Shown piece after piece: positions 49,430 to 61,003 of a DNA stretch of 64,000 nt. Numbering within the stretch: position 1 is the stretch's first letter; each line of letters opens with the position of its first letter. The stretch comes from Aliamphritea spongicola (lineage in GTDB: Bacteria > Pseudomonadota > Gammaproteobacteria > Pseudomonadales > Balneatricaceae): assembly GCA_024347235.1 (NCBI GenBank), contig AP025283.1:930001-994000 (forward strand). The letters are read 5' to 3'. Made by a program: the position numbers and the translations under genes. The notes below the pieces were generated by a model. That model made no database searches. It was not told where the DNA came from and worked only from the letters and a program-made list of their open reading frames with translations.

Positions 49430-51456
49430 ATGGCCGTACTTGAAAGCCTGAAGGATCACACAAAAGAAGGAAATACGTTCCTGTCCCGGGCGCTGGTCGC
49501 CTTTGTGATCGTCTGCATCCTGCTTGGTGTGCTGATCGGCCGACTCTATTATCTGCAGGTGGTTGAATATGACCATCAGGCAGCCCTTTCTGATGATAAC
49601 CGTATCCAGCTGCAGCCGGTGGCACCTACCCGCGGACTGATCTATGACCGTAACGGGATTTTGCTGGCGGATAACCGCCCCAGTTATAGCGTTACCATCA
49701 TGAAAGAAGAAGTCGAGGATCTGGAAGAGGTCCTGACTGAGTTACAAAAGTTGATACCCGTTACGGAACGGCAGCTGAAAACCTTCCGTAAGCGCCTTAA
49801 ACAGCGCCGCCGTCCTTATGAGACTGTGCCGTTACGCTTCCGTCTGACCCCTGAAGAAATCGCTAAAATCGGTGTGAACTATTACCGCTTGCCCGGTGTA
49901 CAGGTGGAGGCGGACCTGATCCGTTATTACCCGTACGGAGCCAGTCTGGTTCACGCGCTGGGCTATGTGGGGCGGATCAACGAGAAAGAACTTAAGCGGG
50001 TTGACCCGACCAATTACAGTGCGACTCACTATATCGGTAAGCTGGGCATTGAGAAGTTCTACGAGCCATTGCTGCACGGTACCGTCGGTCATCATAAGGT
50101 GGAAACCAACGCCCGGGGCCGGGTAATGCGGGTGCTGGAACGCACCGATCCGATACCGGGCAAAGACATTGTTCTTAATCTGGATATCCGTTTACAGCAG
50201 GCAACCGAAAAGCTGCTGGGTGAACGCCGTGCTTCTGTGGTGGCGATTGACCCGAAAACCGGCGGTATTCTGGCACTGGTAAGCACACCGGGTTATGACC
50301 CGAATATGTTTGTTACCGGTATCAGCCAGAAGAATTATACGGCGTTGCGTGAATCCGATGATCTGCCACTGTTTAACCGAGCACTGCGCGGGCAGTATCC
50401 ACCGGGTTCTACCATTAAACCGGTGGTGGCGATGAGTGTGATTGACAGCGGTATTGTCAGCCCTTCCCATACAGTATGGGACCCGGGTTTCATGACCCTG
50501 AGTAAAGGCGGACGGCGTTACCGGGACTGGAAACGGGGCGGTCATGGCCGGGTAGGCCTGAGTATGGCGCTGTATCAGTCCTGTGATGTCTGGTTCTACG
50601 ATGTGGCTAACCGGGCCGGAGTGGACGTGATGTCCAGTTACCTGGATAAGTTTGGCTTCGGTCAGGTCACCAGTCTGGATTTACCGGAAGCGCTGCCGGG
50701 GATCTTGCCGTCCCGGGAATGGAAAAACGCACCGGCCGGGGTTCATGGTTTCCGGGGACTCACTTAACCTGAGTATCGGTCAGGGCTGGATGCTGGCCAC
50801 ACCGCTGCAGCTGGCGGCCTCTGCTATGGTGCTGGCTAACCGGGGTGAATGGAAGCAGCCGGCCATGTTGAAGAGTATTATTACCAAAGATAAAGGCATG
50901 CAGATCAAGCAGGATGCGGATGGCCGTCTGGTGACTGTCAGCAGTCAGTCGGTGCAGCCGGGACAGCCACTGGAAGAAAACATTATCAGTATCCGAGCCG
51001 CGGCAAGAAAATGCCTGATGTGAAGCTTAATACGCCGGCTTACTGGGATGACATCATTGATGGCATGATTGCCGTAGTGCACGGAGAGCGCGGTACAGCC
51101 CGCCGTATCGGTAACGGCATTGATTTCCAGATCGCCGGTAAAACCGGTACCGCACAGGTTGTAGGGATTAAGCAGGATGAAACCTATGATGCAGAAAAGT
51201 TGGCGGAACGGCACCGTGACCATGCGTTGTTTGTTGCCTTTGCTCCGGTAGACGATCCGAAAATTGCCGTGGCGGTGATTGTTGAAAATGGTGGGGGTGG
51301 TTCCACTACCGCTGCGCCGGTTGCCCGGGAAGTCATGGACGCTTTTTTGAATTTGAACAGAATGATCTGATTGCCGCGCAGATGGCTGCTGCAGCAAAAA
51401 CGGTTTCACCGGTTGCTCCGTCGATTGACGGCATCACCACAGCGGAGGCCCTGTAA
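49430..51456 (+). CDS. mrdA: Penicillin-binding protein 2 (cell-elongation transpeptidase), frameshifted
   Basis: An inner-membrane transpeptidase for rod-shape growth. The N-terminal anchor is ALVAFVIVCILLGVLIGRLY. The catalytic motifs are QYPPGSTIKPVVA (SxxK), YQSCDVWFYDVA (SxD) and IAGKTGTAQVV (KTG). Breaks occur near 50747 (before PGDSLNLSIGQGWMLATP), 51003 and 51342. The last one replaces the apparent end with EFEQNDLIAAQMAAAAKT and TTAEAL, so the stop TAA overlaps the rodA ATG at 51456. About 675 residues. Confidence 0.95.
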
Positions 51457-52588
51457 TGCGTGATTTTGAACGCACGATGCCAGAAGCGCAGCCGCATCTG
51501 GCCCGTCGCCGGGGGCTCTGGTCCTACACTCATCTGGATGCCTGGCTGTTAGTCCTGCTGCTAATGCTGTGCAGTTACGGATTACTGATCCTCTACAGTG
51601 CATCCGGCGGGGATATGGATTATGTGACCCGGCAGGGTATCCGTCTTGGCGCCGGTTTTGCGGTGATGGTGGTGCTGGCACAGTTCAGGCCTCGCTTCTT
51701 CGCTCACTGGGCCCCCGTACTTTATGTGCTTGGCGTTGCCCTGCTGGTGGGGGTGTTGCTGTTCGGGGTCGGGGCAAAGGGTGCCCAGCGCTGGATTGCT
51801 TTGCCGGGCTTTCGTTTTCAGCCCTCCGAAATTATGAAACTGGTTCTGCCTCTGATGGTGGCGGGCTACCTTGCCAAGCGGGCCTTACCGCCAAGCTTTA
51901 AGCACATATTCATCTCGCTGGGCCTAGTGTTTGTGCCGGTGGTGATGATCATGAAACAGCCTGATCTGGGGACCTCATTACTGATTGCTGCATCCGGTAT
52001 TTTTGTACTCTTACTGTCTGGCATTTACTGGCGCTACATCTTCGGTGCGCTGGCTGTTGCGGCAGCAGGTCTGCCCGGTTTGTGGATGGTGATGAAGGAC
52101 TATCAGAAACAGCGGGTGCTGACGTTCCTTGATCCGGAAAGTGATCCGCTGGGGGCCGGCTGGAACATTATTCAGTCCAAGGCTGCTATCGGTTCCGGGG
52201 ATATCCGGTAAAGGATGGTTTCAGGGAACTCAGTCACAGTTAGACTTCCTGCCAGAGAGTCATACCGACTTTATTATCGCGGTTCTTGCTGAAGAGCAGG
52301 GTATGGTGGGTGTGCTGTTACTCTTATCGCTGTATTTAATGATCATTGCCCGGGGCTGATAATTGCCGTGCAGGCACAGGACAGCTTTGGCCGTCTGGTT
52401 GCCGGCAGTATCACCCTGACATTTTTGTATACGTGTTTGTGAATATAGGCATGGTGAGCGGTTTGCTGCCTGTTGTGGGGGTACCGTTACCGCTGGTGAG
52501 TTATGGCGGAACATCCATCGTAACGCTCATGGCGGGTTTTGGCTTGCTGATGTCTGTCCATACGCACCGGCAAATGATCAAACGCTAA
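51456..52588 (+). CDS. rodA: Rod-shape peptidoglycan glycosyltransferase RodA (frameshifted)
   Basis: A SEDS-family polymerase that partners PBP2. Starts [20 protein letters not shown] at 51456. [60 protein letters not shown] are SEDS hallmarks. About ten membrane helices. Breaks near 52195 (one G missing before [17 protein letters not shown]) and 52360-52425. About 380 residues. Confidence 0.95.
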
Positions 52589-52648
52589 TAATTATATAGC
52601 CGGGCAGTGTCATCATCCCGGCAGGCTGACAGTTAAAAGGGTATTAGG

Positions 52649-53643
52649 GTGAAACGGAATATATTACGCGCCTGTTTAGGCTTAGGGTTTAGCTGCTTAT
52701 TGGCAGTGCCGGGTATTGCAGCAGCTAAAACTGCGGACAGTTATACACAGCGGCCGGAAGCTCAGGCGCTGATCAGTGAACTGGTTGCTCAGGGATTTTC
52801 CAAAGCTGAGCTGGAACAGGTGCTGGATCAGGCCAAGCAGCAGAAAAGCATTCTTAAAGCGATGTCCCGTCCGGCTGAAAAGCGCCTGACCTGGGGTGAA
52901 TACCGCAAACTCTTTCTGACCAAAAACGTATCAGCCAGGGCCTTAAATTCTGGAAAGAAAACCGTCAGACGCTGATTCGGGCAGAACAGGAATTTGGTGT
53001 GCCGGCGGAAATCATTGTTGCGATTATCGGCATTGAAACCAGTTACGGCCGGATTACCGGTAATTACCGTGTCGTTGACGCACTGGCGACTCTGGGTTTT
53101 GATTATCCCCGTCGGGCGGCTTTTTCCGGGAACAGCTTAAAGAGTATTTCCTGCTGACCCGTGCAGAAGGTGTTGATCCCTTATCCCTGAAAGGCTCTTA
53201 CGCCGGTGCCATGGGGCTGGGGCAGTTTATTCCCAGCAGCTTTAACAGCTATGCTATCGATTTTGATGGCGACAACAAAGGACATCTGGAATAATCCCAC
53301 AGATGCAATCGGCAGTGTGGCCAATTATTTTGCAGAGCACGGCTGGAAAAACGGCGGTACTGTTCGGATTGAAGCCATTGCCCCGGCGACAGCCGACCAG
53401 GAATGGTTTAACGACGGTTTAAAGCCAAAGCTGAATATGGGACAGTGGCGTGCCAGAGATTTCAGCAGTGCAGTGGAACTTGATGATGCTGAAATGGTCA
53501 GTCTAATGCGGCTTGAAAAGGACGGTAAGTTTCAGGACTGGTTCGGCCTGCACAATTTTTATGTAATAACCCGGTACAACCACAGCCGTCTGTATGCGTC
53601 GGCGGTGTATGAGTTAAGTGCTGCGCTGAAGGCTAAGCAATAA
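52649..53643 (+). CDS. mltB: Lytic murein transglycosylase B (frameshifted)
   Basis: Starts at GTG 52649 with a signal peptide MKRNILRACLGLGFSCLLAV (cleavage near AAAKT). The catalytic Glu lies in IIVAIIGIETSYGRITGNY, and GSYAGAMGLGQFIPSSF is the family loop. Breaks near 52945, 53125 and 53283. About 335 residues. The mature N-terminus may lack the lipobox of E. coli MltB, so it may be soluble in the periplasm. Follows rodA in the elongation operon. Confidence 0.93.
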
Positions 53644-53672
53644 GTTTAATTGCAACGGAAGAAGGCAAATAC

Positions 53673-54516
53673 ATGTTCAGAGCATTATTTGGTGGCGTTT
53701 TGCTGGTGCTGCTTGCAGGCTGTTCTTTCCTGCCTGGCGGCGGTGGCAGCGGAAGTGATGGCGGTGGCCGTTACTCGATCAAACATGACCGTCCACCGGA
53801 TGAAACTGACATCGATGTGTCGAAAATTCCGAATGCTGTTCCCGGGTAGAACCGAAAGCCGTGGCGGCAATAAGAGCCGCTATGAAGTGTTTGGTAAAAC
53901 CTATTATGTGCTGCCTTCTTCGGCAGGATATAAAGAGCGGGGCATTGCCTCCTGGTACGGTAAAAATTCCATGGTCATAAAACCTCAAATGGTGAGGTGT
54001 ATGACATGTTTGCCATGACGGCTGCACATAAATCGTTACCGCTGCCAACCTACGTTCAGGTCACGAATCTGAAAAATAACCGTAAGATTATTGTACGGGT
54101 GAATGACCGGGGGCCATTCCACGAAGGCCGGATCATTGATCTTTCCTTTGTGGCAGCGAAAAACTCGATATGCTGGGTGGCGGTGTTACCCGGGTTGAGG
54201 TAGAAGCCATTGATCCGCGTACCTGGCAGAGCTCCCGCGCAGTTGTGGCGGCAGGTCAGCAGGCACAATCCCAGCAGTTAGGTAAAAACGCTATCTGCAG
54301 GTTGGGGCTTTCAGTCTGCTGAGCAGTGCTGAGCAGGCCACCCGGGAACTGAACGGGTTATTTGGGAATATGCCGGTACGTATTGTGCCGCTGGCCAAAG
54401 GTGATCTGACCCTGTACCGGGTTCAGCTGGGGCCGGTGGATTCCGGTGCGAATCTGGCTGAAATTGTTTCCAAGGTAGAAGCTGCCGGTTATGCCCAGCC
54501 GCATCTGGTGGATTGA
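53673..54516 (+). CDS. rlpA: Septal-ring lytic transglycosylase RlpA (rare lipoprotein A), frameshifted
   Basis: A lipoprotein signal with lipobox LLAGCS starts at ATG 53673. The double-psi beta-barrel shows RGIASWYG and [19 protein letters not shown] (catalytic region). A C-terminal SPOR domain ([20 protein letters not shown] and ADFAQPHLV-like end YAQPHLVD) binds denuded glycan. Breaks near 53845, 53972, 54165 and 54285. About 280 residues. Confidence 0.92.
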
Positions 54517-54569
54517 GTAGCAACATATGCTGCATGATATGCAGTAATTAAAAGACAACGACAAAGATA

Positions 54570-55724
54570 ATGATGATTTCCAGACTGTTTAAACCGTTTC
54601 TATTGCTGTTTATCGCCATTGTGGCTGCTCCGTTGCAGGCCGCAACACTGGTGCCGGCACCTCCGCAGATTGCCGCCCGGGCGTATATTGTTATGGATGC
54701 TGATACCGGGAAGGTGATACTGGCGTCCCGTGAAGATGAGCGCTTCCCGCCTGCCAGCCTGACTAAGATGATGACCAGCTACATCGTCGAAGACGAGCTG
54801 ACCAAGGGCAATATCGGCAAAGCCGATCTGGTACCTGTTTCCGTAAAAGCTTGGCGTTCGCAGGGCTCTCGGATGTTTATCCAGGAAGGTACTCAGGTGC
54901 TGCTCAGTGACCTGCTTAAAGGCATTATCATTCAGTCCGGTAACGATGCCAGTGTCGCGGTCGCTGAATACATTGCCGGCAGTGAAGCAGCGTTTGCTGA
55001 TCTGATGAATCAGCATGCTGACTTACTGGGAATGAGTAACAGTCAGTTTATGAACGCCACAGGCCTGCCGGCAGACGATCATTATTCCTCTGCCCGTGAT
55101 ATGGCCATTCTGGCCCGTGCGATCATTAAAGATTTCCCTGAGCATTACGGTATCTACTCCGAAAAGTATTTTACCTACAACAAAATCCGTCAGCCGAACC
55201 GTAATAAACTGCTGTGGCGGGATAACAGTGTTGACGGTTTAAAGACCGGTCACACAGAAGCGGCAGGTTACTGTCTGGTGGCGTCTGCCAAGCGTGACGG
55301 TATGCGTCTGATATCCGTAGTGATGGGCACCACCAGTGAAGCCCGGGCACAGGAAAGCCAGAAGTTGCTGGCTTATGCATTCCGTTATTTCCGTACCCAT
55401 CAGCTGTACAAAGAAGGTGAGCGGTTACAAACCACACAGGTATGGGGCGGAAAGGTTGATCAGGTAGATTTAGGTCCGGCGGCTGATCTTGCTGTGACAG
55501 TTGCCCGTGGTAAGAGTGATCAGCTTCAGGCGACTCTGGATCTGGACAATGTCATTGAAGCGCCACTGAGTAAAGGTGATGTATTCGGTAAGGTTCAGGT
55601 GAAACTGGGCGATGAGCTGGTCGCAGAAGTACCGGTTGTCGCGCTGCAGGACGTTGAAGAAGCCGGTTTACTGAAACGTATCTGGGATAAGATTGCGCTG
55701 TTCTTCTACAGCCTGATCAATTAA
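54570..55724 (+). CDS. dacA: D-alanyl-D-alanine carboxypeptidase (PBP5/6 type)
   Basis: 384 residues, intact, from ATG 54570 with a signal peptide (LFKPFLLLFIAIVAAPLQA). The active-site motifs are PASLTKMM (SxxK), SGNDAS (SxN) and KTGHTEAAGYC (KTG). The C-terminal amphipathic helix (EEAGLLKRIWDKIALFFYSL) anchors it to the inner membrane. It trims pentapeptides. Followed by a strong terminator. Confidence 0.97.
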   Translation: MMISRLFKPFLLLFIAIVAAPLQAATLVPAPPQIAARAYIVMDADTGKVILASREDERFPPASLTKMMTSYIVEDELTKGNIGKADLVPVSVKAWRSQGSRMFIQEGTQVLLSDLLKGIIIQSGNDASVAVAEYIAGSEAAFADLMNQHADLLGMSNSQFMNATGLPADDHYSSARDMAILARAIIKDFPEHYGIYSEKYFTYNKIRQPNRNKLLWRDNSVDGLKTGHTEAAGYCLVASAKRDGMRLISVVMGTTSEARAQESQKLLAYAFRYFRTHQLYKEGERLQTTQVWGGKVDQVDLGPAADLAVTVARGKSDQLQATLDLDNVIEAPLSKGDVFGKVQVKLGDELVAEVPVVALQDVEEAGLLKRIWDKIALFFYSLIN

Positions 55725-55750
55725 TCCCTGACAAATATCAGTCAGATGTA

Positions 55751-55783
55751 AAACGCCCGTGCTGATTTCAGCACGGGCGTTTA
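55751..55783 (+). terminator. Terminator after dacA
   Basis: AAACGCCCGTGCTG-ATTT-CAGCACGGGCGTTT: a perfect stem of about 14 bp, 27 bases after the dacA stop. Confidence 0.92.
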
Positions 55784-55815
55784 TGTTTGTGGCGAAGGGC
55801 ATTAAAATAGCCGCC

Positions 55816-56666
55816 ATGGATATAGTGCATCTGAACGGGCAGTTACTGCCTGCGGACCAGGCCCACATCTCGGTGTTCGACCGCGGATTTCTGTTTGGCG
55901 ACAGTATTTATGAGGTCATCCCTTTCTATCAGAGTAAGGGCTTCCGGCTGGAAGAACATATACAGCGGCTGGAACACAGCCTGCGGGCCATTCAGATCCA
56001 TACCGACGTAGACTGGAACAGATTGTTAGATGAGCTGGTTGCTGCCAACGGCGGCGGTAACCTGTCAGTGTATCTGCAGGTTAGCCGTGGCGCTTCGGAA
56101 GGGCGCAGTCATCAGTATGACGGGGACCTGACACCGACAATATTTGCCTGCTGTAAACCCATTAAAGATATATACGCCGACGGGCCTGATTCTGTGCAGG
56201 GTATCGCTGCCATTGTTACCGCAGACCTGCGCTGGCACCGCTGTGATATCAAGGCAACCGGTCTGCTGCCAAATATACTGGTATTGCAACAGGCCCGGCA
56301 GGCAGGTGCAGCAGAAGCTATTCTGATACGGGATGGTGTGCTGACGGAAGGTGCCTCCAGTAATCTTTTATGGTGGAAAACGGTGTGCTTTATACACCGA
56401 AATCCAGTTCAGAGATTCTTGGCGGAGTAACCCGCGAACTGATTCTTCAGCTTGCCGATGAACAGGGTATTCCCTGTCAGCAGGTTGATATTGAATATTC
56501 CCGCCTGCTGGCCGCCGATGAGGTATGGATCAGCAGTTCAACCCGGGCCATCGTGCCGGTTCTGAGTGTGGATGGCCACACCATTGGCGATGGCAGTAAG
56601 GGGCGCATCTGGCAACAGATGTTTGAGCGTTTTATTCAGCTACAGCATCAGATGATGCACGGCTGA
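55816..56666 (+). CDS. dat: D-amino-acid (D-alanine) aminotransferase, one frameshift
   Basis: A fold-type IV PLP enzyme that makes D-glutamate or D-alanine. Starts MDIVHLNGQLLPADQAHISV at ATG 55816. FDRGFLFGDSIYEVIPFY and WHRCDIKATGLLPNILVLQQ, with the Schiff-base Lys in DIK, are typical of the D-amino-acid branch. One base missing near 56370 joins ASSNL to VVENGVLYTPKSS. About 284 residues. Its product may feed peptidoglycan; it is conserved between dacA and ybeD in this lineage. Confidence 0.93.
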
Positions 56667-56697
56667 AAGTAACAGATTTATAACGAGAGACCTGACA

Positions 56698-56970
56698 ATG
56701 AGTGAACAAGAAGCTCCCAAGATAGAATTTCCCTGTGCCGATTACCCAGTGAAGGTGCTGGGCCGCAGTGCGCCGGATTATAAAGAATTTGTACTGGATG
56801 TGGTGCGTAAATACGATCCGGCACTGGACGTTTCTAAGGTGGTTGAGCAGCCAAGCAAAAACGGCAAGTTTACTGCTATCCGCATTAAGATGACGGCTGC
56901 CAGCGCTGAATCTCTGGCAGAGATGCACAAAGAATTTATGGCCAGTGGCCGTGTTCAGATGGTGATGTAA
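56698..56970 (+). CDS. ybeD: YbeD/UPF0250 (DUF493) protein
   Basis: 90 residues, intact, from ATG 56698. IEFPCADYPVKVLGRSAPDY and FTAIRIKMTAASAESLAEMH are typical of the family; the fold is ACT-like and may be regulatory. It is conserved between dacA and lipB across gammaproteobacteria. Function not established. Confidence 0.95.
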   Translation: MSEQEAPKIEFPCADYPVKVLGRSAPDYKEFVLDVVRKYDPALDVSKVVEQPSKNGKFTAIRIKMTAASAESLAEMHKEFMASGRVQMVM

Positions 56971-56973
56971 GGC

Positions 56974-57656
56974 ATGGCTGAAACAACTGTTGCAGAGGCT
57001 GAGCAGCAGGAAGCTTCGCCACAGGCACTGGTCATTCGGGAGCTTGGTCAGCAGGAATATATGACCACCTGGCAAGCCATGCAGGACTTTACCGCTGGCA
57101 GAACAGCAGCAACGGTAGATGAAATCTGGTTGCTGGAACATAGCCCTGTGTATACCCAGGGGCATGCGGGTAAAGCAGAGCACGTGCTGAACCCGGGGAT
57201 ATCCCGGTGATTCCGGTTGACCGGGGTGGCCAGGTAACCTACCACGGTCCGGGGCAGCTGGTGGTTTACATGCTGCTGAATATTCGCCGTAAAAATTCGG
57301 TGTCCGTGAACTGGTAGCCCGAATGGAAGAGAGTGTAATTGAGCTCCTGGCACAACGGGGTATTGAAGCTTATGCCCGTAAAGATGCCCCGGTGTGTATG
57401 TGGGGATGCCAAAATCGCCGCACTGGGGTTAAGAGTGCGCCGGGGCTGCTCGTTTCACGGGCTGGCATTCAATATTGATATGGACCTTGCCCCCTTTGAC
57501 CGGATTAACCCCTGTGGCTATGCCGGCATGGCGGTAACCAGTCTGGCCCGCTTGCAGCCGGTTGAAGATCCGGCCAGCGTACACCGGGAATTTCTTGATA
57601 TTTTACTGGCCAAGCTGGACTACCAGCAGCTTAGCCATGCAACAACGATAAACTGA
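56974..57656 (+). CDS. lipB: Octanoyl-[acyl-carrier-protein]:protein octanoyltransferase LipB (frameshifted)
   Basis: Moves octanoate from ACP to lipoyl domains. Landmarks are [56 protein letters not shown] (catalytic Lys) and [17 protein letters not shown] (catalytic Cys). Breaks near 57200, 57300 and 57400. About 227 residues, longer at the N-terminus than E. coli LipB. Followed by lipA, 15 bp after. Confidence 0.95.
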
Positions 57657-57671
57657 AGTGGATAATTTAGC

Positions 57672-58646
57672 ATGACCGAACAGAGCAGCAAGCCGCAGCG
57701 CGCGGAAGCCGGGGTAAAGTTACGGGGTGCTGAGAAAGTTGCCCGTATTCCGGTGAAGATAATTCCTACCGAACGGGACAAGATGCTGCGTAAGCCTGAA
57801 TGGCTGCGTATTAAACTGGGTTCAACGCCTAAAGTGCAGGGCATTAAAGATAAGCTGCGCAAACATAAACTGGCTTCGGTATGCGAAGAAGCCAGCTGTC
57901 CGAACCTGGGTGAATGTTTCAGCCACGGTACGGCAACCTTTATGATTATGGGGGACATCTGTACCCGCCGTTGTCCGTTCTGCGATGTGGCACATGGCCG
58001 TCCGAAAGCTTTACCGGAAAACGAGCCTCAGGAACTGGCAGAAGCCATTGCCGATATGGGTCTGCGTTATGTGGTGATCACATCTGTAGACCGTGATGAC
58101 CTGCGTGATGGCGGCGCTGAGCACTTTGTGAAGTGCATTGAGGAAACCCGCAAAAGCAGCCCGAATATTCAGGTCGAAACTCTGGTACCGGATTTCCGTG
58201 GCCGCATGGACGTTGCACTGGATATACTGCAACAGTCGCCGCCGGATGTATTCAACCATAACCTGGAAACCGTGCCGCGGCTTTATCGTCAGGTACGTCC
58301 AGGTGCCGATTACGCCTGGTCATTAAAGTTGTTGCAGCGCTTTAAAGCAGCCCGTCCGGAAGTGCGTACCAAGTCCGGTCTGATGGTGGGGCTAGGTGAG
58401 ACAAAAGAAGAAATTCTTGAAGTACTCAAAGATCTGCGCGCCCATGATGTGGATATGCTTACCATCGGTCAGTATCTGCAGCCAAGCCGTAACCACCTGC
58501 CGGTTGACCGCTATGTGACGCCGGAAGAGTTTGACGATTATGCTGCTGAAGCTAAGGCACTGGGCTTCAGCCATGTGGCCAGCGGCCCGCTGGTCCGTTC
58601 GTCTTATCATGCGGATCTTCAGGCAAAAGGTGAGAACGTTTCCTGA
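57672..58646 (+). CDS. lipA: Lipoyl synthase
   Basis: A radical-SAM enzyme that inserts two sulfurs into octanoyl groups. 324 residues, intact. [12 protein letters not shown] is the auxiliary-cluster motif CX4CX5C, CTRRCPFC the radical-SAM CX3CX2[21 protein letters not shown] and the C-terminal [12 protein letters not shown] with the conserved RSSY serine support the call. Confidence 0.98.
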   Translation: MTEQSSKPQRAEAGVKLRGAEKVARIPVKIIPTERDKMLRKPEWLRIKLGSTPKVQGIKDKLRKHKLASVCEEASCPNLGECFSHGTATFMIMGDICTRRCPFCDVAHGRPKALPENEPQELAEAIADMGLRYVVITSVDRDDLRDGGAEHFVKCIEETRKSSPNIQVETLVPDFRGRMDVALDILQQSPPDVFNHNLETVPRLYRQVRPGADYAWSLKLLQRFKAARPEVRTKSGLMVGLGETKEEILEVLKDLRAHDVDMLTIGQYLQPSRNHLPVDRYVTPEEFDDYAAEAKALGFSHVASGPLVRSSYHADLQAKGENVS

Positions 58647-58671
58647 TCCTATCTGTTCTTTGCAGTGAATC

Positions 58672-58700
58672 AATGCCGGCTAATTTTAGCCGGCATTTTT
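58672..58700 (+). terminator. Terminator after lipA
   Basis: AATGCCGGCT-AATTTT-AGCCGGCATTTTT: a perfect stem with a T-run, 26 bases after the stop. Confidence 0.92.
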
Positions 58701-59185
58701 GTTTCAGGAGGACGTATAGCCCGATATCCATCTCAGCATGTGTGCAACGGTTTTTCAGTTATACACAGAATCATTAGACAACCCTGTTAATAACCTTGTG
58801 GTAACTCTGCTGCGGCCTATTATTGCGCTTATCCGCTGGGATGCTTAAATTTCAGCCATATTTATGATCCTGGATTTTTCTTTTCTCCCGATTATTCAGG
58901 CAGTTATCGTCTTTTAAATAAAGTTGAATTCCCGGTTGCATTACCTGAGCTTATTAACCGGTTTACCTGCAGTCATGATGCGGAATCTGGAAGGTTGAAT
59001 CTGCTGTTTTGGTTATGCACAGTGTCAGCTGGCAACTTGCTAAGCGTTTCAGCTATCGCCTCTTGTTTTTGTTAACCGTGCTTTAACCGCGCTTATATAA
59101 AAATCACTCCTTACATCTGAGTACTGAAATTCAGGCATTAATTGCTGTATGAAAAATAATCAGTAGTGCGTTTGTTGTATTTTGT
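58701..59185. other. Gene-free, AT-rich spacer
   Basis: No coding frame, tRNA shape or long repeat is seen in this stretch. It separates the lipoate genes from the TetR-RND operon and presumably holds the latter's promoter (a TTATATAAAAAT stretch lies near 59092). Confidence 0.5.
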
Positions 59186-59213
59186 GACCGGCGGTCATAA
59201 AATGACGGCCGGT
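59186..59213. promoter_or_regulatory. Candidate TetR operator: nested palindromes before the regulator gene
   Basis: TGACC-GGC-GGTCA (59186-59198) is a perfect short palindrome inside a longer inverted repeat, ACCGGCGGTCAT-AAA-ATGACGGCCGGT (59187-59213, one mismatch in 12 pairs). It ends 10 bases before the tetR start codon. TGACC..GGTCA-type sites are common for TetR/AcrR repressors, so autoregulation of tetR and the RND operon is likely. Confidence 0.6.
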
Positions 59214-59223
59214 TTTATAAAGT

Positions 59224-59907
59224 ATGTCTGAATCTATGAATGAACGTAAAGCGAGAGAGTTCAGCCGCCGGGAACGGGACATTCTCGACAGCACTCTGGA
59301 GTTACTGGCGGGTGAGCACTGGGAGACCCTCAGTGTCGATAAAATTGCCCGTCATACCGGTATCGGTAAAGGCACGGTGTATAAGCATTTCAGCTGTAAA
59401 GATGACATTTACGCTTGCTTGCTGTTTGAAGACTGTCAGCAGATGCACGAAGCGTTTCTGTCGCTGGCTCAGGACAGGTCACTCAGCGGCCTGGAACAAA
59501 TGCGCAGCATGTTGCTGTACGCCTTTGAATTTCACCGGGATAACGTCGCCCATCAGCATATGCATGTGCACTGTAAGCAGCAGTCTTTCCGGGAGCGTAT
59601 CAGCCCTGAGTATCTGGAAAAGCTGGACGGGATCGACGGGCAATTAACTGAAGCCTTTGGCCTGGCTGTACGCAACGGCATTGAAGAAGGTGATGTGAAC
59701 CCGGCGATGTCGCAGGAAATGCTGGTCGCCGGTATGAGCGCCACCTTTGAAGGGGCGATGATCACCTTGCAGGAAGGTGGCAGCTGTAAACATCAGATGT
59801 TAGAAACCTACGAACAGAAAACCGAATACATTAATCAGGTGGTGGACTACATGCTCGCCGCAATTACCGGCCGTCTTACCCGGCGTGTGGAACAGGGAAA
59901 ACCATGA
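59224..59907 (+). CDS. TetR/AcrR-family repressor
   Basis: 227 residues, intact, starting MSESMNERKAREFSRRERDI at ATG 59224. The N-terminal HTH reads LSVDKIARHTGIGKGTVYKH. The C-terminal ligand domain is helical, with His/Cys-rich HQHMHVHCKQQ that could bind metal or simply line the pocket. The stop overlaps the start of the adaptor gene (ATGA), so regulator and pump form one operon. A palindromic operator lies directly upstream. Confidence 0.9.
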   Translation: MSESMNERKAREFSRRERDILDSTLELLAGEHWETLSVDKIARHTGIGKGTVYKHFSCKDDIYACLLFEDCQQMHEAFLSLAQDRSLSGLEQMRSMLLYAFEFHRDNVAHQHMHVHCKQQSFRERISPEYLEKLDGIDGQLTEAFGLAVRNGIEEGDVNPAMSQEMLVAGMSATFEGAMITLQEGGSCKHQMLETYEQKTEYINQVVDYMLAAITGRLTRRVEQGKP

Positions 59908-61000
59908 ATAAATCAGTATTGCTGGCAATTGCCGTTGTTATCGGACTGGGTGTCTGGATGGCGTCCGGGATGCAGGAAGAGGCACCTGAACAGGTTGTCA
60001 CTGAGCCGGCAGCGGAAGAAAAGCCGCTGATGAAGGTAAAGGTACAGGATTCGGATGCTGCCAGAGTTCAGCAGGTGGTAAAGGTGCAGGGGCAGGTTGA
60101 GGCAAACCGTACGCTGGAAGTGAAGGTTGAAATCGATGGCCGGGTGTCAGGGTTACCGGTGGATGAAGGTCAGCGGCTGGCTGCTGGGGATAATCTGATT
60201 GAGATTTCTGCAGACTACCGTTCGGCGCAACTGGCTGAAGCGAAAGCCTTACTGAAGCAGCGTCGCAGTGATCTGGCAGCCAGTATTAAACTTAAAAGCG
60301 TGGTCTGCAGTCCCAGAATCGGGTAATTGCCGATCAGGCTGCGGTGCAGGCCGCGCAGGCACAGTTGGCACGTATTGAACACGAAATTAAGGAAACCCGG
60401 GTGGCTGCGCCCTTTGACGGCGTGCTGAATACACGGGTAGTTGAGTTAGGTGATTTTCTGCAGGCCGGTGATGTGATCGGTGAACTGGTGGATGACGGTA
60501 CCGTCAAGATTACCGGGCAGGTGCCGCAGCACAGTGTGGGCCGTCTGCAGGAAAACCAGAACGTTGAGGTTGAACTGAATAACGGCCTGCAACTGACCGG
60601 CAAGCTGAGCTATATCTCACCGGTGGCGGATGATGTGACCCGCAGTTACCGGGTTGAGGTACAAATTCCTAACCCTGATCATCTGCGGATCATCGGTTTG
60701 TCTGCCACTCTGCTGTTACCTGCCGGTGAACAGATGGGGCACCTGTTGCCCGGATCGGTGCTGGGGCTGGATGAAGCCGGTAACCTGCGGGTGAAGCTGG
60801 TGGATGCTGATAACCGGGTCAGTAATGCCCGGGTTGAAATCATCCGTACCGACCAGCAGGGTTTCTGGCTCAGCGGTCTGGATCAGAATGTACGCGTCAT
60901 TATGGTTGGTCAGGACTTTGTGGCCAGCGGTGAAGAGATCGATCCGGTGACGGATGTTGATCTGGCAGCGTCTGCCAGTGACAACACACAGGGAGGCTAA
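59904..61000 (+). CDS. RND efflux periplasmic adaptor (membrane fusion protein), one frameshift
   Basis: Starts MNKSVLLAIAVVIGLGVWMA at ATG 59904, an N-terminal membrane anchor. VKVQGQVEANRTLEVKVEID and GRVSGLPVDEGQRLAAGDNL form the first lipoyl half, and ETRVAAPFDGVLNTRVVELG the second. One break near 60305 lies in the coiled-coil hairpin. About 366 residues. It links the RND pump in the inner membrane to an outer-membrane channel. The permease gene follows 3 bp later. Confidence 0.92.
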
Positions 61001-61003
61001 GGG

